Origin: Candidatus Cloacimonas sp.
GTDB taxonomy: Bacteria > Cloacimonadota > Cloacimonadia > Cloacimonadales > Cloacimonadaceae
Assembly (NCBI GenBank): GCA_035403355.1
Contig: DAONFA010000011.1
Span: forward strand, 17,577-55,713
Direction of reading: 5' to 3'
DNA length: 38,137 bases
Position numbers and translations under genes: made by a program. Under the pieces are notes generated by a model that was given only the letters and a program-made list of their open reading frames with translations, was not told the DNA's origin and did no database searches. Positions 8,129 to 15,182 of the stretch are shown one piece after another; position 1 is the first letter of the stretch, and every line of letters starts with the position of its first letter.

Positions 8129-9787
8129 ATGAAACGCATAATTACTTTCCTTTTGGCAGGAATTCTGTTCTGCACAATGGCAGAAGCGGAAGACCTGCGC
8201 GTTGACCTCATTTTTTCTAACGATATGCATGGTGGCATAGACCGTTCCGAGGCAACTTTTATGAATCCGGATTTTCCACCTCTACTGGGAGGAGGAGGTT
8301 CCGCCGCTACTTTAATTAAGCATATTCGTTCTCTGGCAAATGATAGTAGAGATAATTTACTATTGGATGCCGGGGATATTTTTCAGGGACGTCCTGTAGG
8401 AACCATAACTAACGGAAAAGCAGTAGTTGAATTTATGAATGCCATTGGCTACGATGCAATGACCATTGGCAATCACGAATATGATATTGCCGAAGAGAAA
8501 CTGATAGAGACCTTGCAGTTAGCTCAATTTCCCATTCTATCTTGTAATATTATAGATAAGAGAACAGGGGAAATACCAAGTTATGCCAAACCCTATATTG
8601 TAGTAGAGCGTTTGGGTATAAAAATAGGGATTTTGGGTTTTACTACAACCGATACCGAAAAGATGAGCTTTCCGGAAAACATCAAAAATATCAAATTCCT
8701 TTCCGAAAAAGAAGTGGTGGATAAATATGTAAAAATCCTCCGCAATGAGGAAAAGGTGGATATTGTTATTGTCCTTGGGCATGCTGGTTTACCTTATGAT
8801 ATTATTCCTACTTATCTAACTCGTTATGATGCTCAGGGAAATCCTCTGGAGAGTGAAAGATATGCCGTTTGGGGATATGATGCTCAAGAAATAGCTCGCG
8901 AAGTTGAGGGTATTGATATCTTCATCGGTGGCCATATGCATAAGGGAATTCCAACTCCTTGGATTGACCCATACACTCATACAATGGTTATTCAAGGTTA
9001 TGCTTACGGTTCCAATTTGGGATGGATAACCCTGAAAATTGACCCCGAAACCAAAACTGTAAGCGGTTATGAAGTTCCTGCTATTCGTGAAGGCAGTATG
9101 GTTACCCTGTTTGAGGATGAATTTATTCCCGATGAAGAAATCGGAGGGATGATTGCTGAGCAGGTTGCTATTGCAGAAGAAGGAATGGATGAAGTTGTTG
9201 GCTATGCAGGCAGTTATTTATCCAGAACTAATGTAGATGCTCAATCCTTAATTGGAAACACGATTGTAGATGCTATGCGCACAGAAGTCGGTGCGGATTT
9301 TGCTTTTCTGAATCTGGGTGGAGTGCGCGCCGATATTAAAGCCGGTCCTGTTACCTACAGAGATATCTTTGAAGTGATGCCCTTTGATAATATGTTAGTT
9401 ACTTTCCGTTGTAACGGAGAATTTTTACGCAAAATAATTGAGACCCGTGTTGAGGGTTCAAGGCACGGTTTAATTATCTCCGGTGGCAAAGTTGTCTATT
9501 CTAAGAAGAGAGAGAATTTTGACCGGGTAGTTCATTTTGAAATCGGAGGAGAACCTTGGGATCCCAATAAAATATATACCGTAGCTACAACGGATTTTAT
9601 TATGCAAGGTAATGCGGGTTTAACTATGTTAATTCAAGTGCCCCAGGAAGATATAACCAATAATCAAATCAATTTGCGGGACGCTATTGTGCACTATTTC
9701 CAGAAACATAGCCCGATTATGACGAAAATAGATGATCGCTGGGTACGCAGAGATAATGCCAAGCCCTCTCCGGAAATGCTGCAATAA
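8129..9787 (+). CDS. Periplasmic 5'-nucleotidase / UshA-type metallophosphoesterase
   Basis: 552 residues. A signal peptide (residues 1-20, ending MAEA) precedes an N-terminal calcineurin-like metallophosphatase domain with all the expected motifs: SNDMHG, LLLDAGDIFQG, the catalytic GNHEYD, VLGHAG and GGHMHKG. A C-terminal 5'-nucleotidase domain (about 335-540) follows, with SLIGNTIVDAMR, NLGGVRADI, EVMPFDNMLVTF and TTDFIMQGNAG. Family members hydrolyse extracellular nucleoside mono-, di- or triphosphates or UDP-sugars to nucleosides for uptake. The gene starts 6 bp after the barrel gene and closes the operon. It would complement a DNA-binding surface protein by dephosphorylating nucleotides, although that link is an inference. 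No terminator is visible after it. Confidence 0.88.
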   Translation: MKRIITFLLAGILFCTMAEAEDLRVDLIFSNDMHGGIDRSEATFMNPDFPPLLGGGGSAATLIKHIRSLANDSRDNLLLDAGDIFQGRPVGTITNGKAVVEFMNAIGYDAMTIGNHEYDIAEEKLIETLQLAQFPILSCNIIDKRTGEIPSYAKPYIVVERLGIKIGILGFTTTDTEKMSFPENIKNIKFLSEKEVVDKYVKILRNEEKVDIVIVLGHAGLPYDIIPTYLTRYDAQGNPLESERYAVWGYDAQEIAREVEGIDIFIGGHMHKGIPTPWIDPYTHTMVIQGYAYGSNLGWITLKIDPETKTVSGYEVPAIREGSMVTLFEDEFIPDEEIGGMIAEQVAIAEEGMDEVVGYAGSYLSRTNVDAQSLIGNTIVDAMRTEVGADFAFLNLGGVRADIKAGPVTYRDIFEVMPFDNMLVTFRCNGEFLRKIIETRVEGSRHGLIISGGKVVYSKKRENFDRVVHFEIGGEPWDPNKIYTVATTDFIMQGNAGLTMLIQVPQEDITNNQINLRDAIVHYFQKHSPIMTKIDDRWVRRDNAKPSPEMLQ

Positions 9788-10112
9788 ATATAACCTCTCA
9801 CAGATTACACAGATATCACAGATATGATTTTTAAGAAACAAGGATTTAAGGATTATAGGATTTTGAGGATTTAGATGTGAAGATGGAGGATGCCTTTCCT
9901 CCGCAAGAATAAAAAGCTGAGCTAATGAGAGCTCCGACTACATTTGTAACCTATATACCGCTAAAGTTATCTTTAGTCCTTAATTGGTAAAAGTGGATAG
10001 GGCTTTTCCCTAAAAAAAGAACCCTGCAAAGAAAGATAGAAGATAGAGAATAGGTTTAAGCCGGTTATTCCTTATATTCCTTCTACAGTCATCATTTTTT
10101 ATTGGAGTTTTA
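9788..10112. repeat. Intergenic region with dispersed 'cacagattacacagat' repeats
   Basis: 325 bp without a gene. It begins with a run of ACAGATTACACAGAT-type repeats (9797-9825), then AAGGATTTAAGGATTATAGGATT-like repeats up to about 9875. Both families recur at 17327-17401, 17520-17640 and 19620-19648. A TTAATTGGTA motif at about 9979 is shared with 13990. I see no promoter I would defend for the following gene. Confidence 0.5.
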
Positions 10113-13100
10113 GTGTTTCAAATTAGCATAGTTGAATATGATTCTATTTATGCCCAAGCCATAGCTGAAATGTGGAATAACAGCAGTGACGGTTGGAATG
10201 GCAGAGTTTTTAACAGCACGGAAGAAAAGGTTTTACAGCAGGAATCCGGCACTAAATATCTGAATTTGTATTTGGCAGTGGAAAGTGAAAAAGTTGTCGG
10301 TTATGTAAAATTAACCAGATATCCTGAAGAAAAAGGAGTTGCCTATATTGAAATGCTTTCCGTTTTACCTTCTTATCAGGGAAAGGGTATTGGCAGGGAA
10401 TTAGTTCAGAAATGTATCTTACGGGCTGCGGAACTTGGCTATGAACGCATTGATTTATTTACCTGGCCTGCCAATTTAAAAGCAGTTCCTCTTTATAAAA
10501 AATGCGGTTTTTTCTGGGAAAGAATGGATAGTCAGGCAACGCATCTGATGAATTTTCTTCCCGGATTGCTAAATAATGATCTCTTAAAGCCATATTGGAA
10601 CAATTTTGATTGGTATAAGAACCTTATTAGAGAACTGAAAATAGAGCCGGATGGTAGAACTGAAAATGGCTTTGATTTCTATGATTATCTTTGGGAAAAA
10701 GAGGGAAAGCGGATAGAAGTTACTTTTGAGCGTTTTGGTAGAGGCATTGTTTCACTCAAAACCCCTGATTTTTCATTCAAGGTAGAGGTGCCAAATGCCA
10801 AGCCGGTTTTTGGCTTAAATTATCCTATTCATTACACTCTGGAAAATTATCAGGAAACACCGTTAAGTATTTCTTTGCAGGGTGAGAATGATGCTCTTGT
10901 TGATTACAATTATCAGCAGGAAATAGAGTTAAGCGACAAGAGGGAATTAGATTCCACTTTTTACCTGAAACCTTTATTGCGGGAAATATCTGAATGGGAA
11001 ACAAGCCCTACTGTTAATACCCGTTTTAATATTGAAGGTAAAGAAATAACTTTTAAAACCGGCTTAAAAATCCAGTTTCCCTTAATGGCTGAATTGCGTG
11101 CTGTGGATAGTGTTTTTCTTCCTAATCGTAATTATAAAATGTATTTAAATGTCCACAACCATTTTGCGGTAACTTGTTCTTATCACCTAAAATTTCCTGT
11201 TGATGAGCGTTTGCAGCTTAGCCAAAGCAGTTTTGACATCACTTTAAATGCCGATGAGCGAAGTTTTATAGAACTTGATTTTTGTTTAACCAAGGGCATA
11301 ATTTATAATCCTTGTCTCCAAATTACTGCCAAACCTGTAGGCGATAAGGAAATGCAATTTACCACCAGTTGCCATTATTGTTTTCAAATGCTTGGCTCTA
11401 AAGATGGCATTGATTCCTCTGAACTCCTGCAACTAATGAACGGAAATAATTGTCTCTATATTTCTAAAATCGGTCAGCGTAACTTTGCCACTTTAACAAA
11501 TATCAGCACAAGTTATATTCAGTTTATTACACCTGAACCGGGTAAGCCCTATTCCGAAGAATTGGAAAGTGAATTGCCTTATGAAACAATTATTGAACAA
11601 ACGGAAAATGCCATTCAGGCAATTTTGAAATTTCGTCCTCCGGATTTTCCATCTCTTGATTTTGGATTTGTTTATCGTTTGTATGACAGTGGCTTAGTAG
11701 AATATTTTGTTACCGTTTATGCCCTTCCTGAAACCGCAGAGGAGAGTTGGTTAAAAATAAAGTTTTATCCTTCCCAATACAACCTTGGCTTTGCTTATAA
11801 AGGCAGATTATATCAGGTTGGGAATGATTTGCCGGATGTTTATGAAAGTAATTTTCCGGCGGATGGCTTTAGCGAAAACTGGCTGTTTTTGCAAGGTTCA
11901 AATTATACTCAGGCACTAATTTGGCAACCAAATTTAACTCTCAAACCGGAAAGATACTATTTTTGTTGGGAATTAAACTTAAGTGAACTTGTCCGAAACG
12001 GCAACAATATTTCCTCTCCAATTCAGTTCTATCAAAATGTTTTTCTTTCTCCCTGGCAGGTTCGGAATCTTGCTTTAGGTAGAAAAATTCCCCAAGTTAT
12101 CTATCCTCCCTTAAATTTAATTGCCAATAAAGGAAATCCCTTTGTAACAATACCTTGCACGGTAGAAATGAACCAAATTCTGGATATTGAACCAGCGGGG
12201 AGTTTTAATTTACTTTCCAGTTGCTTAAATGATTCCCAACCTCAAAAAATGCCCAAAAATGCTTTAGGAGATAGTAAATGCAGCTGGGAATTGCAACAAA
12301 AAACCAATAAACCGTTGGAATTGCTAATTTGCCAAGTTGAATTATATTATACTCTTGTGGAGAAAAAACAGCTTATCTTCTTTGCGGAAGGTGAGGTCTG
12401 TTTTCAGGAAAAAGATAACCTGCTTACTGCTGATAATGGCTGTTTACAAATCACTTCTGCCAGGGATTCTCTAATTCCCTGCCTGATTTCTTTGCAATAT
12501 AAAGGAACTGAATGGCTGGAAAACAGTTATCCTGATTTCCTGCCCCGGTCGGTTTTTAATCCTTTTCCGGGAGGGATTTTTATTAGACCTTACCGTGTTG
12601 GCGCAGAGGTTTTAAAATTAGAAAACCATAAAGCAGATTTCATTTCACTGAAAGATAACTTTGAAAATTGCTGGCAGGGGATTACCATCACTACCACCAT
12701 AGAAAAATTTGCACCGCTAAAAGGTTATATTTATAAACAGTATTATCTTTTGAGACCAGGAGTTCCGGTGCTGGCAATTTTTGCCGAGGTTGTTAATGCC
12801 CAGGGAATTGCAAGCTTCCATGCCTTTAATTTTAGTTTCCACAGGAAACATCAACAGGGTGAAAGAGACGGCTTATTCTATATCCAGCAGGAAGATAAGA
12901 CCTGGCAAATGATTACTCAGACAAACGAACGGGACGATATGAGTTTGGACTACAAGACATTAGCAATGCAGATATCGGATAGCGAAAATTATTTGCAATT
13001 GTTTAAGTTAAGCAAATTTGCTACCGGATGGTTGTATATGGACCCTTCTGTAGCAGTTTTAGATACTAATATTTATACTGAAATGGTTACTCAAACCCCG

Positions 13101-13205
13101 GCAAGAACAGAACCGATATTTATTTTGATTGCGGATGTTCTGTATCAGAGTGAATGGCTCAATCAGTTACGGGACCTGCAGTTTCCGGTGATTTTCGGCA
13201 GCTAA
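10113..13205 (+). CDS. GNAT-family acetyltransferase fused to a very large, beta-rich C-terminal region of unknown function
   Basis: 1,030 residues from a GTG start preceded by TTGGAG. Residues 1-150 are a GNAT acetyltransferase: a strand with IEMLSVLPSYQ, the acetyl-CoA pyrophosphate-binding loop QGKGIG (about 89-94), and a typical end FTWPANLKAVPLYKKCGF. The remaining 880 residues match nothing I can name. They are rich in short strands and aromatics (FNPFPGGIFIRPYRVGAE, YKQYYLLRPGVPVLAIF), suggesting several beta-sandwich domains like those accessory to carbohydrate-active enzymes. No signal peptide is present, so the protein is probably cytoplasmic. Substrates could be a sugar, a peptide or an antibiotic. 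The gene stands alone, with repeat-rich DNA on both sides. The GNAT call is firm; the rest is open. Confidence 0.75.
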   Translation: MFQISIVEYDSIYAQAIAEMWNNSSDGWNGRVFNSTEEKVLQQESGTKYLNLYLAVESEKVVGYVKLTRYPEEKGVAYIEMLSVLPSYQGKGIGRELVQKCILRAAELGYERIDLFTWPANLKAVPLYKKCGFFWERMDSQATHLMNFLPGLLNNDLLKPYWNNFDWYKNLIRELKIEPDGRTENGFDFYDYLWEKEGKRIEVTFERFGRGIVSLKTPDFSFKVEVPNAKPVFGLNYPIHYTLENYQETPLSISLQGENDALVDYNYQQEIELSDKRELDSTFYLKPLLREISEWETSPTVNTRFNIEGKEITFKTGLKIQFPLMAELRAVDSVFLPNRNYKMYLNVHNHFAVTCSYHLKFPVDERLQLSQSSFDITLNADERSFIELDFCLTKGIIYNPCLQITAKPVGDKEMQFTTSCHYCFQMLGSKDGIDSSELLQLMNGNNCLYISKIGQRNFATLTNISTSYIQFITPEPGKPYSEELESELPYETIIEQTENAIQAILKFRPPDFPSLDFGFVYRLYDSGLVEYFVTVYALPETAEESWLKIKFYPSQYNLGFAYKGRLYQVGNDLPDVYESNFPADGFSENWLFLQGSNYTQALIWQPNLTLKPERYYFCWELNLSELVRNGNNISSPIQFYQNVFLSPWQVRNLALGRKIPQVIYPPLNLIANKGNPFVTIPCTVEMNQILDIEPAGSFNLLSSCLNDSQPQKMPKNALGDSKCSWELQQKTNKPLELLICQVELYYTLVEKKQLIFFAEGEVCFQEKDNLLTADNGCLQITSARDSLIPCLISLQYKGTEWLENSYPDFLPRSVFNPFPGGIFIRPYRVGAEVLKLENHKADFISLKDNFENCWQGITITTTIEKFAPLKGYIYKQYYLLRPGVPVLAIFAEVVNAQGIASFHAFNFSFHRKHQQGERDGLFYIQQEDKTWQMITQTNERDDMSLDYKTLAMQISDSENYLQLFKLSKFATGWLYMDPSVAVLDTNIYTEMVTQTPARTEPIFILIADVLYQSEWLNQLRDLQFPVIFGS

Positions 13206-13314
13206 ATTTTGTTAATAGGTATGGGATGAACAGGATTATGGGGATTTACAGGATTTTTTAGGAATAGAATATTGAAGGTTGAGAGGGTTGAGAAAGTTGA
13301 GAGGGTTTAATATC

Positions 13315-13420
13315 GGAAGGTTGACCTCCTTTACCACCACCACCTAAAATTTATTTCCGGATGGTTGACCTCATTTACCACCACCACCTAAAATTTATTT
13401 CCGGAAGGTTGACCTCCTGG
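13315..13420. repeat. 44-bp tandem repeat, about 2.4 copies
   Basis: Units begin at 13315, 13359 and 13403, exactly 44 bp apart. Each opens with GGAAGGTTGACCTCC or a one-to-two-base variant and contains ACCACCACCACC then TAAAATTTATTTCC. The third unit is cut after the GGTTGACC arm, which there forms a full 20-bp palindrome. No reading frame runs through it. Confidence 0.8.
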
Positions 13421-13426
13421 TCAACC
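13407..13426. repeat. REP-like 20-bp palindrome
   Basis: GGTTGACC, core TCCT, GGTCAACC: perfect 8-bp arms. It matches the consensus GGTTGANNTCCTNNTCAACC shared with the copies at 17412 and 17566. Confidence 0.65.
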
Positions 13427-13454
13427 TCTCGATAAATTCACGATGTAAAATGCG

Positions 13455-13685
13455 GGGAGTTTTGACCTACAATTTTCACCTGCCTTCAATGTCCCCACAC
13501 CCCACAATTAACTGCACTTACAACCGCGGTTGGGAGTTTTGACTTACAATTTTCACCTGCCTTCAATGTCCCCTCACCCCACAATTAACTGCACTTACAA
13601 CCGCGGTGGGGAGTTTTGACTTACAATTTTCACCTGCCTTCAATGTCCCCACACCCCACAATCTTTTGCACTTACAACCACTTTT
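13455..13685. repeat. 77-bp tandem repeat, three copies
   Basis: Units start at 13455, 13532 and 13609, exactly 77 bp apart. Each begins GGGAGTTTTGAC and contains TTTTCACCTGCCTTCAATGT, CACCCCACAAT and GCACTTACAACC. The first two units end in CCGCGG; the third diverges in its last 25 bases. The units show very few substitutions, so the duplication looks recent or conserved. They are not coding and carry no obvious promoter. Confidence 0.85.
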
Positions 13686-13890
13686 TAACTGGTCTGAAAT
13701 CCGAAAAATTGTGAGTTAAAACAAAAAGCACGCACCCTTCCAATCCAACAATCAATTCCCCAATATCAACCCGGCAAAGAACAACCACACCATCAACCAA
13801 AAAACCACCATCTGGAAAATTTACTCATTTTCCACCTCAAATTAGTTGTTTAGCAATTCCTGTTTTTTGGCGCTATGCGGCTAATGAGAT

Positions 13891-13932
13891 TCCCGTATCG
13901 TTCCCATATCGCGATATGAGAACGATACGGGA
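13891..13932. repeat. 42-bp near-perfect palindrome
   Basis: Outer arms TCCCGTATCGTTC and GAACGATACGGGA flank a core ATATCGCGATAT. Only one opposed base pair (13904 with 13919) fails to match. A related TCATATCGGAG follows. It could be a cruciform, a hairpin in a transcript, or a binding site for a dimeric protein. Confidence 0.8.
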
Positions 13933-14055
13933 GTCATATCGGAGTTTATTGAGAAAATTTTGGACAGTCCGTAAGAACGATTTTCTCGTCTTTAATTGGT
14001 AGCCAGGACTTTTGGTAACGCATATCCTTCAGAATAGAAAAAAAGGATAAGAGGT

Positions 14056-14075
14056 GGTTGACCGGGAGGTCAACC
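14056..14075. repeat. REP-like 20-bp palindrome
   Basis: GGTTGACC, core GGGA, GGTCAACC: perfect 8-bp arms. The last 16 bases are identical to the first 16 bases of the window. Confidence 0.65.
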
Positions 14076-14201
14076 CTCCGTTATTAACTATTATCCACCT
14101 TCTCAACCCTCTAAACCCTCTAAACCCTCTCAACTTAAAATTTATTATCCTAAAAAATCCTGTAAATCCCCATAATCCTGTTCATCCCATACCTATTATT
14201 C

Positions 14202-15182
14202 TTATTTACTGTGAACTTCAAAAAAGCTTTCCAGACGCAGCAAAGTTCGGGCATCTATATCGTCCGGTTGATCTCCTTCCAGGGTTAAAAAAGGCAGGTC
14301 TATATGTTTTCGTAAGAGCATGTTATCCAGCTGAAGATGGCAAAAGCTTTGGGTATAGCTGATAACTGCTTCAATTTGGCGTTTTTCCAGTTCCCGTTTA
14401 ATATCCTGCAAACGGTCAAAAACGCTGTAAGGATAAGTATAAGCCAGATATTGAGAAACAATATCCGGAAGCAGATAAGGCATAGAAAATTGGCGTTGCA
14501 CTTCGTTGAAAAGGACATCTCCACCCAATTCTATAATGGTTTCGTAGATGTTTTTATAAATGGGGGGCACACCTAAATAAGCCAAACGCAATTTTGCAGG
14601 CAAAGGGTCTCGTTTTTTAGCTTTCGTTAAAAAGGCGTCCAATTCGTTTTCGTAGCGATCCGGATTGCCCATAAAATCGGAAGAATTGACCAGCCAGAAG
14701 TGATTTTCCAGTCCGCTGACGAGGCGTTCATTCCAGGTCCATTCATCCAAAATGATAAGCTTCCGGCGAATTTCATCCAGGCGTTTTTTTGCCTTTAATG
14801 TCTCTTTCCGGGAAACACCAAAATAATCTTCCAGACGGGTAATTTCTTTATTCAGGTCTTCATAATTTTTATTTGCCGGGAAGGAAAAACGGTAAACCGG
14901 AAGATGTTCCTCCGTAAACATATCCAAAAGCGAATTGCTGTTGGAACAATCCCCTTCCACAATGCCGATAATTAAATCCGGATTAGTGGAAAGGGCAGCT
15001 GTATAGTTTCCTTTAATCCAGCTGCAAAGAGTTCGGGGAAAACCTTTCAGTTCAGCATCTTGCACATTTTTGGAAGAATCATTGGTGATAAAAACATTAT
15101 TCAGATCCACAGGAATATGCCCTGCTGCAAAAATAACTTCCACCGGAAAGGAAGAAGTGAAAGCGATGCGTTTAGGAGTCAT
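14202..15182 (-). CDS. 2-hydroxyacyl-CoA dehydratase (HgdB/BcrB)-family Fe-S protein, short form
   Basis: 326 residues; usual family members have 370-430. The N-terminus (IAFTSSFPVEVIFAAGHIPVDL) and C-terminus (LEGDQPDDIDARTLLRLESFFE) follow the family pattern. Three cysteines, C53 (TLCSWIKG), C79 (EGDCSNS) and C281 (SFCHLQ), sit where the family binds a [4Fe-4S] cluster. Known relatives are subunits of 2-hydroxyglutaryl-CoA dehydratase, benzoyl-CoA reductase and double-cubane proteins. These use ATP-driven electron transfer from a separate HgdC-type activator, which is not in the window. The ATG lies inside the end of the upstream ABC-F gene (11-bp overlap), so translation is probably coupled. 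The substrate cannot be named. It may be a maturation or reduction protein rather than an amino-acid fermentation enzyme. Confidence 0.75.
   Translation of the reverse strand: MTPKRIAFTSSFPVEVIFAAGHIPVDLNNVFITNDSSKNVQDAELKGFPRTLCSWIKGNYTAALSTNPDLIIGIVEGDCSNSNSLLDMFTEEHLPVYRFSFPANKNYEDLNKEITRLEDYFGVSRKETLKAKKRLDEIRRKLIILDEWTWNERLVSGLENHFWLVNSSDFMGNPDRYENELDAFLTKAKKRDPLPAKLRLAYLGVPPIYKNIYETIIELGGDVLFNEVQRQFSMPYLLPDIVSQYLAYTYPYSVFDRLQDIKRELEKRQIEAVISYTQSFCHLQLDNMLLRKHIDLPFLTLEGDQPDDIDARTLLRLESFFEVHSK

Larger units (their letters stand above)
13213..14198. repeat. Non-coding island bounded by perfect 51-bp inverted repeats
   Basis: Bases 13213-13263 and 14148-14198 are perfect reverse complements (left arm begins TAATAGGTATGGGATGAACA). 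The left arm starts 8 bases after the stop of the GNAT gene, and the right arm ends 3 bases before the stop of the convergent minus-strand gene. No credible gene lies between them. Inside are a secondary pair of GGTTGAGAGGG-type repeats, 44-bp and 77-bp tandem arrays, two 20-bp REP-like palindromes and a 42-bp palindrome. No target-site duplication is evident. It may be a MITE-like element, two inverted copies of one intergenic repeat, or a hairpin-forming convergent terminator region. Confidence 0.75.

Noticed and set aside
14054..14362. Plus-strand 102-residue ORF with an NPLNPLNPLN-like repeat
   Set aside because: It translates the CTCTAAACC-type intergenic repeat and then runs antisense into the dehydratase-like gene. 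No homology or ribosome site.
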